Assembly: GCA_021793055.1 (NCBI GenBank)
Contig: JAJYTL010000181.1
Location: 1 to 6,678 of the forward strand
Reading direction: 5' to 3'
Source: Pseudomonadota bacterium
GTDB taxonomy: Bacteria > Pseudomonadota > Alphaproteobacteria > Ferrovibrionales > Ferrovibrionaceae
Length of the DNA: 6,678 nucleotides
Shown: piece by piece, positions 1 through 6,170 of the stretch
Position numbering within the stretch: position 1 is the stretch's first letter
How the letters are laid out: each line of letters opens with the position of its first letter
Position numbers and translations under genes: made by a program
The notes under the pieces: model-generated
Databases searched by the model: none
The model's input: only the letters and a program-made list of their open reading frames with translations
What the model was told of the DNA's origin: nothing

Positions 1-692
1 GCTATGGCCAGCCTCCGGGCCAATTCGGCGTAGGGCCGGTCCTCGCCGCCGGTGGCGTGGAAAATCCCAAGCGGCCGGTCCGCCAGCAGACGGGCGAGCA
101 GGTCCACCACGAAGCCAACGGTGACCGGCGCGAGCCACATGTCGGAGAAGGCCTGAACGGCGCGGCCCGCGACAAGCTCCGTGGCCCAGCCCCAAAGCAA
201 CGCGAGATCGGGCGCCAGCACCTTGCTCAGCCGTAGCACCGCCCCCCCGGTCTTGAGCACGGCATCCTCAGCCTCGGCCTTGTGGCGGCCGTAAACGGTG
301 TTAGGACAGGTCGGCTCCTCCCGCCGGCGAAGTGGACGCGAGCCGTCGAACACCTTATCGGTCGAAATCTGGACGACGTAAGTTCCTTGCCCGGCAAGGC
401 GTTCGGCGAGGATTTTGGGCGCGAGCGCATTGATCTCGCGGCTTTGCTCGGGCGCGCGGTCGCAGTCGCCAAGCCGCGCCAGCGCCGCGACGATCACGGC
501 GGCGTCGAATCCGCCGAGATCAGGCCACGAACCGGGGTTACCGAGATCGAGCGCGAGCGTGCTTCCCGGCCGGCGGCTGCTCGCGGCAACGTCGAATCCC
601 AGTTCAGGCAGGCCGCGCCTGAGAGCCGATCCGATCAACCCGTCGCCGCCAACGATCAGGACGCGGGCACCGCCAGGGGTCGCTTTGCCCAT
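1..692 (-). CDS. RmlD-like SDR family sugar-nucleotide reductase (3'-truncated by window edge)
   Basis: This is an open frame from an ATG at 692 to the left edge, with 230 codons visible and no stop, so the C-terminus lies outside the window. It is an extended short-chain dehydrogenase/reductase closest in style to dTDP-4-dehydrorhamnose reductase (RmlD), which reduces a keto group on a nucleotide-linked sugar with NAD(P)H in the cytoplasm. Visible signatures are the N-terminal Rossmann strand and glycine motif VLIVGGDGLIG (about residues 11-21, GxxGxxG), the STDKVFDG segment (110-117, compare STDYVFDG in RmlD), and the catalytic pair Y134-x-x-x-K138 in YGRHK. Ser/Thr110-111 would complete the triad. 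About 60-70 residues are probably missing. The ATG is chosen because it lies about ten residues before the first Rossmann strand. GTG codons in the preceding repeat are in frame and could extend it. It is the last gene seen in the operon and is in the same frame as the upstream methyltransferase. The exact substrate is unknown, and a sugar epimerase/reductase of the same fold is the main alternative. Confidence 0.85.
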   Translation of the reverse strand, partial: MGKATPGGARVLIVGGDGLIGSALRRGLPELGFDVAASSRRPGSTLALDLGNPGSWPDLGGFDAAVIVAALARLGDCDRAPEQSREINALAPKILAERLAGQGTYVVQISTDKVFDGSRPLRRREEPTCPNTVYGRHKAEAEDAVLKTGGAVLRLSKVLAPDLALLWGWATELVAGRAVQAFSDMWLAPVTVGFVVDLLARLLADRPLGIFHATGGEDRPYAELARRLAI

Positions 693-728
693 CGCCGCCA
701 CCGCCGCCACCGCCACCGCCACCGCCGC
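693..728 (-). repeat. GCG/GTG trinucleotide repeat spacer
   Basis: This is the only spacer of any length in the operon. It consists of twelve consecutive triplets, each GCG or GTG when read on the minus strand (eight GCG, four GTG), between the methyltransferase stop (731-729) and the ATG of the SDR gene (692). It contains no stop in the shared frame and would encode an Ala/Val run if translated. GGTGG-type stretches just before the ATG are poor Shine-Dalgarno matches. No hairpin terminator is visible, so cotranscription is expected. Confidence 0.8.
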
Positions 729-1415
729 TCAGGCGCGCCGGGGCGCGCAGCAAAGCGCAAGGTAATAATGCGCCATCGGATGGAATCCCGTATGCACCAC
801 CTCGTCGTTCATCGAGAACAGGAACACATTCTGGAAGTGGCCTTGGAGGAACCCCTTCAAATCCTCGCCCTGCTTGCAGTTGATATGGCCGATACGACTT
901 TGCTCCGAGGCATAGACCTGCGAGTTCAGAGACGGCATGCCGATGATCGCGACCCCTTCCGGCTTGAGCGAGGCGGCGATATTGCCGACAAAGCGGTCCT
1001 CGTCCTTGGGATCGATGTGCTCCAGAACGTCAAGGCTGTAAGCACCGTCGAAGGGCCCCGCGTAGGGCCCGGCCAGCATGTCGTGCACCGCCACGCCGAA
1101 GGTCCAATGCGGCTCCATCCGCTCCACGGCATCGGCAATGAAGACGGGGTCGAAATCGATCGCCGTCAGTTGTCCGACCTCGGCCTGCACGATCCGGCTG
1201 GCGAAGGCGTCGGCGCAACCGATTTCGAGAACCGATCCCAGACCGGCGAGCATGCGCGAGACGAACTTGTAGCGCGCGAGCACGAAGGCCAAGCGTTTCG
1301 GGTCCTCGTGCCAGACCTGATTGGTCATCAAGCCGAGCCGCGTGCGACCGTGCGTTTCCGCGACCTCGAGGCAAGCCTCGTATTGGCGTTCCTTGGTCCG
1401 CGTCTCGATATTCAT
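729..1415 (-). CDS. Class I SAM-dependent methyltransferase (second of two)
   Basis: This is a 228-residue protein with a class I (Rossmann-fold) methyltransferase core. Motif I for S-adenosylmethionine binding is VLEIGCADAF (residues 62-71). The acidic residue ending strand 2 is in AIDFDP (85-90), and the post-I/motif II region is YSLDVLEHIDP (126-136), typical of small-molecule methyltransferases. A further strand is EGVAIIGMPS (153-162), followed by a C-terminal segment with FSMNDEVVHTGFHPMAHYY (200-218). About 60 residues precede motif I and form a helical cap that may contribute to the acceptor site. The ATG lies six bases after the stop of the preceding methyltransferase, with only a weak AGG/GGCGGG ribosome-binding region. 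The context suggests a sugar hydroxyl, amino or carboxyl acceptor, but the sequence does not say which. It is not a recent duplicate of its neighbour, because the two differ outside motif I. The methyltransferase assignment is firm and the substrate unknown. Confidence 0.88.
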   Translation of the reverse strand: MNIETRTKERQYEACLEVAETHGRTRLGLMTNQVWHEDPKRLAFVLARYKFVSRMLAGLGSVLEIGCADAFASRIVQAEVGQLTAIDFDPVFIADAVERMEPHWTFGVAVHDMLAGPYAGPFDGAYSLDVLEHIDPKDEDRFVGNIAASLKPEGVAIIGMPSLNSQVYASEQSRIGHINCKQGEDLKGFLQGHFQNVFLFSMNDEVVHTGFHPMAHYYLALCCAPRRA

Positions 1416-1421
1416 GCCCGC

Positions 1422-2084
1422 CTACTCGAAATAGATGAAACCATAGTCGCCGGCGTATCCCGCCTGGGCAAAGGCCCATCGCCATTCCTTCGGAGTCATA
1501 AAAGCGCGGCAGGTCAGTTGCCAATAGAGCAGGTTCGCCTTTTCACGCTCATTCCGATAGGACTCGACGGTGAGATATTGCGGCCCGCGTGCCACCCGCG
1601 TCATTTCGCGGAGCGCCGCGTCGAGATCGTAGTTGAAGAGATTGTGCAGCGTATTGAGCGAAACGATGAAATCGAAGCTGTTGTCGGCATAGGGCAACTT
1701 CGCCGCCGAGCCATGGTCGAGGCGGTCCCGCACCTCTTCCTTCGCGTTGGCAATACCGTAAGCCGAGATATCGATGCCGCGCACCTCGACGCCAGGCAGA
1801 AGTTTCGTGAACTCGTAGAGCAAGAACGCCTTGCCACAGCCGACATCGAGGATTCGGGTCTCGGGCGTCAAGCGGTAATGACGCACCATGGCCGCCGCCA
1901 CATCGTGCCAACGTCCGTCGTAGCGATAGCCACCGTAGCCGTATTGCCGCTCGCCATCCCAATATTCGACGTCGAAGCGGCCGGCCACTTCGGCGCAGTG
2001 CGCCTTGTCGGCGCTGGTCACGCGCCCGACATAGTCGCGCTTCGTGGACTGGTGAACCCGCGTGATGAAATCGACCTCGTTCAC
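1422..2084 (-). CDS. Class I SAM-dependent methyltransferase of the sporadic carbohydrate cluster type
   Basis: This is a 220-residue protein started at a GTG (2084-2082) whose last bases form the stop of the preceding gene (GTGA, four-base overlap). A GGAG lies eight bases upstream. A longer reading from an ATG at 2165 is in frame, but it adds a low-complexity Cys/Gly-rich leader that overlaps the upstream gene by 85 bases, so it was not chosen. Motif I is ILDVGCGKAFLLYEF (78-92), the acidic end of strand 2 is GIDIS (103-107), and later motifs are LPYADNSFDFIVSLNTLHNL (130-149). Before motif I lies a distinctive Tyr/Gly-rich block, YWDGERQYGYGGYRYDGRW (41-59), probably part of a substrate lid. 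The stretch STKRDYVGRV near the N-terminus matches what I recall of methyltransferases found beside LIC12192-family proteins in carbohydrate clusters. The likely role is methylation of a sugar or sugar-derived intermediate. The exact acceptor is unknown. Confidence 0.85.
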   Translation of the reverse strand: MNEVDFITRVHQSTKRDYVGRVTSADKAHCAEVAGRFDVEYWDGERQYGYGGYRYDGRWHDVAAAMVRHYRLTPETRILDVGCGKAFLLYEFTKLLPGVEVRGIDISAYGIANAKEEVRDRLDHGSAAKLPYADNSFDFIVSLNTLHNLFNYDLDAALREMTRVARGPQYLTVESYRNEREKANLLYWQLTCRAFMTPKEWRWAFAQAGYAGDYGFIYFE

Positions 2085-2494
2085 GAGACCAGCTCCGGCG
2101 GCACCGCCCGGGCAGCGATCCGGTCGACCAGGAAAATATCCTCGAGCGCAGCAACATCCTGCCAATCCACGACCGCCATGTTCTCCAACGCGCCGTGCAG
2201 ACTGCAGCCGGCGGCGAAAATCCTCTCATAAAGCTCGCGGCGGCGCGCCGCCCGCTCGGGCAGCATGAACAGGCTATAGCAGATGACGCCTTTGATTTCG
2301 GGCAGCTCGCGCATGACCGTTTCCAGGATCAGATAGCACGCCGGCATGGCATATTCCGTGGCGCTCAGGAGATAGGTCACCCGCCGCCGGGCCGCGTAGT
2401 CGCGCACCACCAGGTTCTGTACCTGCTGCGGCTGCATCAGCCCGCGCACCGGCCGGCTTGCGATATAGCCGCGATAGCCCCGCCGATTACTCAT
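2081..2494 (-). CDS. LIC12192-family sporadic carbohydrate cluster protein
   Basis: This is a 137-residue soluble protein with no signal peptide or membrane segment. Recognisable family blocks are RGYRGYIASRP (5-15), QVQNLVVRDYA (24-34), LLSATEYAMP (42-51), GVICYSLFMLPE (69-80) and LHGALEN (99-105). They match, from memory, the family named sporadic carbohydrate cluster protein, LIC12192 type, which occurs patchily among polysaccharide gene clusters and has no assigned function. The order of predicted strands and helices resembles the catalytic domain of serine recombinases, with the catalytic positions lost (inference; see findings). The ATG overlaps the end of the oxygenase gene by eight bases and has GAGGG five bases upstream. 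Its stop overlaps the next methyltransferase start by four bases, so the three genes are probably translationally coupled. It may act as an accessory or a novel enzyme on the same intermediate as its neighbours. Family confidence is good and the function unknown. Confidence 0.8.
   Translation of the reverse strand: MSNRRGYRGYIASRPVRGLMQPQQVQNLVVRDYAARRRVTYLLSATEYAMPACYLILETVMRELPEIKGVICYSLFMLPERAARRRELYERIFAAGCSLHGALENMAVVDWQDVAALEDIFLVDRIAARAVPPELVS
2093..2096 (-). promoter_or_regulatory. Ribosome-binding site supporting the GTG start of the first methyltransferase
   Basis: GGAG on the minus strand lies eight bases before the GTG at 2084. It favours this start over the upstream in-frame ATG at 2165, which would create a long overlap and a low-complexity leader. 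Confidence 0.55.
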
Positions 2495-3317
2495 GAAGAC
2501 CCTCGGGAAAACGATAGCTCATGCCGAGCCGGGTCGCCGGGCGGATCGTGATCGGGGCGAAAAACTCGCCGAGACGCTTTCCGGCATAAGGGCTGAACAA
2601 GCTCTTAAAGCGGCAGTTCATCGACCATCGGGTTTCGGTCTCGCGGTTCACCACATTGCCGTGCATCAGATTCTGGCTGAACAGCAGCACATGCCCGAAC
2701 GGCACGTCGAGCCATTCGAGATCGGGTTCGATGGCGGCGAAGATATCCTGCTCGCTCTTACCCTGAAAGCGGCCGAACTCGGCCTCGATCGCCGCGCCCT
2801 TGTCGGGCGGTAGCAGGAACATGCTCTTGGTATCGTGGCAATCCACCAGCGGCAACCAGGCAACCACTTCAAAGGGCGAATCGCCGTCCCAGACATCCGC
2901 ATGCACCGGCAACAAGGAGCTCGCGTCGTCCGGCATCTGGATCGAGAGGTTGAGCCGCCGTTGCATCACCAACTCGTTGCCGACCAAGGCGCCGAGGGCC
3001 TGCCGGGCCAAGCCGAAATAGAGCGGCCGCAGCCAGGCCAGCGCATTCAAACCTTCGATCACGTGGAGGCGGAGCGCGTTGAGTTTATCGACCGTGACGT
3101 GCCGGTGAACCTGATCGAGCAGCAGATCGTCCGCAAGGCTAGGATCCAGACCGAGATGCCTAGCGGCGAGCCCGGCCGCCGTGCGGCGCAGGCGCTTAAG
3201 GCCGACAATATCCTCAACCGGCAGGATAACGTGGCCGGCGCTGAGAAAGCGATCGGCCAGCGCCGCCTCGTCGGCCGCGACGAAACTCGGCATCGCGTCG
3301 ATGCGGGGCACGTTCAT
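2487..3317 (-). CDS. Putative 2-oxoglutarate/Fe(II)-dependent oxygenase, sporadic carbohydrate cluster type
   Basis: This is a 276-residue protein with the facial-triad pattern of non-haem Fe(II)/2-oxoglutarate oxygenases. H139-A-D141 is in LLPVHADVWDGDSPFEVVAWLPL, and a distal H219 is in FSQNLMHGNVVN. R230 in ETETRWSMNCRF is the likely 2-oxoglutarate carboxylate ligand, as expected about ten residues after the distal His. This layout resembles phytanoyl-CoA-hydroxylase-like enzymes. The family known as sporadic carbohydrate cluster 2OG-Fe(II) oxygenase occurs next to LIC12192-type proteins, as here. The expected reaction is hydroxylation, or oxidation at a C-H, of a sugar-derived substrate in the cytoplasm, with release of succinate and CO2. 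The start is well supported: GGGAGG lies eight bases before the ATG, and ATGA overlaps the stop of the transketolase C-subunit. The preceding 135 residues are mostly helical and probably form the substrate lid. The substrate is not deducible. Confidence 0.75.
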   Translation of the reverse strand: MNVPRIDAMPSFVAADEAALADRFLSAGHVILPVEDIVGLKRLRRTAAGLAARHLGLDPSLADDLLLDQVHRHVTVDKLNALRLHVIEGLNALAWLRPLYFGLARQALGALVGNELVMQRRLNLSIQMPDDASSLLPVHADVWDGDSPFEVVAWLPLVDCHDTKSMFLLPPDKGAAIEAEFGRFQGKSEQDIFAAIEPDLEWLDVPFGHVLLFSQNLMHGNVVNRETETRWSMNCRFKSLFSPYAGKRLGEFFAPITIRPATRLGMSYRFPEGLHE

Positions 3318-4249
3318 GCCGCCTGCCTCCCGGCTAAGCTGAGCGCCCGCGTCGCGAGTTGCGCCGGCGACAGGCCGAAATAATCGAGAAGCTCGTCCTG
3401 GCTGCCGTAACGGTCAGGGAAGCGGTCCGGAATCCCGAAGCGATGGAGCGGCGGCACGCGGCCCGGCCTCCGATCGATGAGCAGTTCGCTCACGGCGCTG
3501 CCGAGCCCAGTCGGGAGGACATGTTCCTCGACGGTGAAGATCGCCTCGACCCCGGTCGTAAGCTCCAGGATCTTCACCTCGTCCAACGGCTTCACCGTCG
3601 GCAGATGAAGGACGCCGCAGGCCAGCCCCTGCGCGCCGAGAAGCTCGGCCGCGGCAAGAGCCCGGCCGCTCATAATCCCGGTGGCGATGAACAGGCATCG
3701 CCCCGGCCGGCGCAAGACAACGCCCTGGCCGATCGCGCTCTGGTCGTCCGCCGGCGTCACCACCGGATCGCCGCCCTTGCCGAGGCGGATATAGACCGGG
3801 CCCGGCACATCCAGGGTCTGCGGCACGAGGCGCCCCATTTCCGCGGCGTCGGCCGGCGCCAGAACGGTCATATTCGGCAGCGCCCGCATGATGCCCATGT
3901 CCTCGATCGCGAGATGGGTCGGCCCGAGCGGCGCGTAGACCAGACCGCCACCGTTGGCGATCAGGCGGACGGGCAGATTGTGATAGCAGAGATCGACCGC
4001 CACCTGCTCGTAACAGCGGCGGGTGAGAAAGGTCGCGATGGTGTTGACATAGGGAATGAAGCCCTCCAGCGCGAGCCCGGCCGCCATGCCGATAATGTTC
4101 TGCTCGGCGACGCCTTCCATGAAGAAGCGCTCCGGCATCTCGCGGCGGAATTCTTCGAGCGTGCCGACGCCAAGATCGGAACCGATGAAAACCACGCGCG
4201 GATCGCGGCGCGCCAACTCCAGAACGCAGCTCAGACTTTTCTTGCGCAT
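3314..4249 (-). CDS. Transketolase C-terminal subunit (pyrimidine-binding and C-terminal domains)
   Basis: This is a 311-residue second half of a split transketolase, the usual size for such subunits. It supplies the domain that binds the aminopyrimidine ring of thiamine diphosphate across the dimer interface. The catalytic glutamate that activates the cofactor is E49 in FMEGVAEQNIIGMAAGLA (43-60). Further signatures are YVNTIATFLTRRCYEQV (67-83) and GPTHLAIEDMGIMRALPNM (109-127), with an active-site His at 112. The transketolase C-terminal domain follows from about residue 190 (CLFIATGIMSGRAL, with VEEHVLPTGLGSAV near 250). Start support is GAGGG seven bases before the ATG, which lies three bases after the stop of the N-subunit gene, so equimolar coupled synthesis is likely. 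With its partner it should transfer a two-carbon ketol group from a ketose donor to an aldehyde acceptor. Its place in a carbohydrate-modification operon argues for a dedicated biosynthetic enzyme rather than the housekeeping pentose-phosphate transketolase. Confidence 0.93.
   Translation of the reverse strand: MRKKSLSCVLELARRDPRVVFIGSDLGVGTLEEFRREMPERFFMEGVAEQNIIGMAAGLALEGFIPYVNTIATFLTRRCYEQVAVDLCYHNLPVRLIANGGGLVYAPLGPTHLAIEDMGIMRALPNMTVLAPADAAEMGRLVPQTLDVPGPVYIRLGKGGDPVVTPADDQSAIGQGVVLRRPGRCLFIATGIMSGRALAAAELLGAQGLACGVLHLPTVKPLDEVKILELTTGVEAIFTVEEHVLPTGLGSAVSELLIDRRPGRVPPLHRFGIPDRFPDRYGSQDELLDYFGLSPAQLATRALSLAGRQAA
3326..3330 (-). promoter_or_regulatory. Ribosome-binding site of the oxygenase gene
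   Basis: GGAGG on the minus strand lies eight bases before the ATG at 3317, within the last codons of the transketolase C-subunit. Together with the ATGA stop/start overlap it decides the oxygenase start and points to coupled translation. Confidence 0.7.
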
Positions 4250-4252
4250 CGG

Positions 4253-5131
4253 CTAGCCCTCGAGTTCGCGATAAAGGGCGGCGATCTCGTCTGCCGCGAG
4301 ATTGGATTTATGATGCCACTCGACGTTGTTCTCGGCGTAGGAGACGCCCCGCCCCTTGATCGTATGGGCGATGATCGCGTTCGGCCGCCCGCCCTGGTCG
4401 AAGGGCAACTCCGCCAGAACCTCGCGCAGCGCGCCGACATCGTGGCCATCGACCTCGCAAACGGCAAATCCGAAGCTCTGCCACTTGTCGACCAGAGGTT
4501 CGAGGTCCTGCACCTCGGCCGTCGAGGCATAGGACTGATGCTTGTTGTAATCGACGATGACGGTGAAATTGTCGAGCCGGTGCTTCCCGGCACACATCGC
4601 CGCCTCCCAGACGGAACCCTCGTTGATTTCGCCGTCACCGGTAATGACGAACACGCGCCAGTCGCGTTTTTGGAGCCGCGCCGCCTGCGCCATGCCAAGA
4701 CCGATCGAAGGGCCATGGCCAAGCGCGCCAGTCGACGCCTCGACCCCCGGGATCTTTTTCGCATCCGGGTGCCCGCCGAGAATTCCGTCGAAACGGCAGA
4801 AACGGTCCAGCTCCGAAAGCGGGAAATAGCCCTTGTCCGCGAGCACGGCATAAAGTCCGAGACAGCCATGCCCCTTGGACAGCAGCAGACGATCGCGATC
4901 CGCCCAGGTCGGGTTTCGCGGGTCATGGCGCAGCACCTCGTCGTAAAGCACCCGGAGAATCTCGATCGCCGAGAACGCCGATCCGAGGTGCCCGCGATTG
5001 CCGCCGCGCAGACCATCGACCGCCAAGCGGCGCAGATGCCGCGAACGCGCATCAAGGGGCGCCGGGTGGGCGGTGAATGCCGCCTCGGCGCGCGCGAGCG
5101 CCGTCGCGAAGAAGCTCGGACTAGCCGTCAT
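4253..5131 (-). CDS. Transketolase N-terminal subunit (thiamine diphosphate-binding domain)
   Basis: This is a 292-residue first half of a split transketolase. It contains the pyrophosphate- and Mg-binding motif GDGEINEGSVWEAA (165-178), ending at VDYN (193-196). The usual final Asn-Asn is reduced to a Tyr-Asn pair, with N196 the metal-ligand candidate. Other conserved elements are RGHLGSAFSAIEIL (46-59), SKGHGCLGLYAVL (85-97), STGALGHGPSIGLGMA (133-148) and a C-terminal HTIKGRGVSYAENNVEWHHK (256-275), whose histidines belong to the substrate channel in transketolases. The start codon has GGAGG eight bases upstream and overlaps the end of the kinase gene by 11 bases. Split transketolases of this kind occur in archaea and in specialised sugar pathways such as apiose or sulfoquinovose breakdown. 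Here the partners are oxygenase, methyltransferase and kinase genes, so a role in making a modified or higher-carbon sugar is more likely than catabolism. Family assignment is very secure; donor and acceptor are unknown. Confidence 0.95.
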   Translation of the reverse strand: MTASPSFFATALARAEAAFTAHPAPLDARSRHLRRLAVDGLRGGNRGHLGSAFSAIEILRVLYDEVLRHDPRNPTWADRDRLLLSKGHGCLGLYAVLADKGYFPLSELDRFCRFDGILGGHPDAKKIPGVEASTGALGHGPSIGLGMAQAARLQKRDWRVFVITGDGEINEGSVWEAAMCAGKHRLDNFTVIVDYNKHQSYASTAEVQDLEPLVDKWQSFGFAVCEVDGHDVGALREVLAELPFDQGGRPNAIIAHTIKGRGVSYAENNVEWHHKSNLAADEIAALYRELEG

Positions 5132-6170
5132 TGGGAATCCCTCCGTTGGACGCCGTCAGCCGCGCCAGCAGCCGTTTCGCCTTCGCGAGCTGGCGCGCGG
5201 CCGCGGCCGCTTGATCATCGGCCCCGGCGAAGGCTCGCCGATGCCAGCGTTCGGGCAGAAACTCGTTCAAGATGATGGCGACCCAGCGCAGGCCGAACAG
5301 CGGATAGAACAGCCGAAGGCGGAGCGAAAAAGCCGGATCGGCGGCGAAGATAGCTTTCGCGCCGCTCCGAAACCGGGCCTTTTGCGCCGGACCAAGGCGC
5401 ATGCCCGGGTGCAGCAGGAAATCGGCCACCAGCTTTGCCGGATCGTCCCAGCCGAAATACTCGAAATCGAGGAAGACGAGGTTCCGCCCGCCGGTGCGGA
5501 GCGCGTTGTGAAAGCCGAAGTCGCTCGGCGACAAGGTCTGAAAGGCCCGCGGCAACGGCGCGTCGAAACTCAACCCCGCCGCGGCGAAGCCGGTCTCGGC
5601 CGCCCTGCCATAGGACGCCAAGCGCGGCGCGATGCCGTCCTCGAGAAAACTCGCGAGGACCGGGTTGCCTCGGGCAGCTTGGCGGAGCCGTGCCAATCGG
5701 CCCTCGATCTGACCGACGAGCGCCGCGCCGGAAAGACATGCCTCGGCCGCCGGCTGCAGCGCCGCCGCCTCGCCGTGCGCCGCGGCGCCTTTAAGGTCGC
5801 GAATGAAGCCGAGCGCCGCGTCGATATCCCGCGCGCCCGCGCGGCCAACCGGCTCGCCGTTGACCCAGGAAAAGAGCGCGCAGGCCGCCGCCGCATCGAG
5901 GGCGACAAACCGTGGCACGGCGCGAAGCCCCCGGCGCCAGAGAAAGCTCAGTCCTTGGCACTCGCGCCCGATGCGATCGCGCGTGTCGCTGCGATCCCGT
6001 AGATAGGCCTTCAGGGCGTAGGCCGTGCCGTTTTCGTCCTCGACTCGGAACAGGCGGTTGTTGGCCCCGCCGGTCACGGCGACCAAGCGGCGGACCGGGG
6101 TCGGGGCCAGGGCCGAGGCGGTCGCGGCGAAGGCCGTGAGATCAGGCGCGGACGGCGTGAGCGAAGACAT
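5121..6170 (-). CDS. APH/choline-kinase-fold phosphotransferase
   Basis: This is a 349-residue small-molecule kinase of the aminoglycoside phosphotransferase/choline kinase superfamily. Visible elements are a nucleotide loop VTGGANNRLFRV (32-43), the ATP-anchoring lysine K54 in AYALKAYL, and the helix glutamate E70 in RIGRECQGL. The catalytic loop is SPSDFGFHNAL (214-224), with catalytic base D217 and Mg ligand N222. The second Mg ligand is D235 in FLDFEYFGWDDPAKLVADFL. The usual His of the HxDxxxxN loop is replaced (P-S-D). A longer in-frame reading from an ATG at 6404 adds an Arg/Ser-rich leader antiparallel to no known domain and lies inside the HAD gene. The ATG at 6170 gives a normal family length, with a weak GGGA upstream and a 29-base overlap with the HAD gene. 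Despite the family name, drug resistance is unlikely in this setting. It probably phosphorylates a sugar, an amino alcohol or a related precursor, perhaps feeding the adjacent transketolase. Confidence 0.8.
   Translation of the reverse strand: MSSLTPSAPDLTAFAATASALAPTPVRRLVAVTGGANNRLFRVEDENGTAYALKAYLRDRSDTRDRIGRECQGLSFLWRRGLRAVPRFVALDAAAACALFSWVNGEPVGRAGARDIDAALGFIRDLKGAAAHGEAAALQPAAEACLSGAALVGQIEGRLARLRQAARGNPVLASFLEDGIAPRLASYGRAAETGFAAAGLSFDAPLPRAFQTLSPSDFGFHNALRTGGRNLVFLDFEYFGWDDPAKLVADFLLHPGMRLGPAQKARFRSGAKAIFAADPAFSLRLRLFYPLFGLRWVAIILNEFLPERWHRRAFAGADDQAAAAARQLAKAKRLLARLTASNGGIPNDG
5140..5144 (-). promoter_or_regulatory. Ribosome-binding site of the transketolase N-subunit
   Basis: GGAGG on the minus strand lies eight bases before the ATG at 5131, inside the 3' end of the kinase gene. 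This site fixes the start and supports translation at a junction where the two genes overlap by 11 bases. Confidence 0.7.

Noticed and set aside
693..728. CRISPR, terminator or phase-variation tract at the triplet repeat
   Set aside because: There are no spacers or palindromes as in CRISPR and no hairpin with a T-run as in a terminator. A triplet unit cannot switch reading frame, so classical phase variation by frameshift is not supported.
729..2084. Tandem duplication of the two methyltransferase genes
   Set aside because: The proteins share only the general SAM-binding fold. Their N-terminal, lid and C-terminal regions do not match, so they look independently acquired or anciently diverged.
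2085..2165. N-terminal extension of the first methyltransferase from an ATG at 2165
   Set aside because: The leader is Cys/Gly/Pro-rich and overlaps the LIC12192-type gene by 85 bases. The GTG at 2084 has a ribosome-binding site and a four-base coupled overlap.
282..2231. A 649-codon plus-strand open frame
   Set aside because: It runs antisense to four well-supported minus-strand genes, has an Arg/Ala/His-rich composition with no recognisable domain, and is the expected by-product of strong G/C third-position bias on the other strand.
3359..5275. A 638-codon plus-strand open frame
   Set aside because: It is antisense to both transketolase subunits and the end of the kinase gene, whose motifs are unambiguous. 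No domain was recognised in its translation.
4998..6002. A 334-codon plus-strand open frame
   Set aside because: It is antisense to the kinase gene, with low-complexity Arg/Ala/Gln-rich composition and no motif.
5121..6170. Aminoglycoside resistance gene
   Set aside because: The superfamily includes resistance enzymes, but the operon context and variant catalytic loop fit a sugar or small-metabolite kinase, and no resistance-gene signature or mobile element is present.
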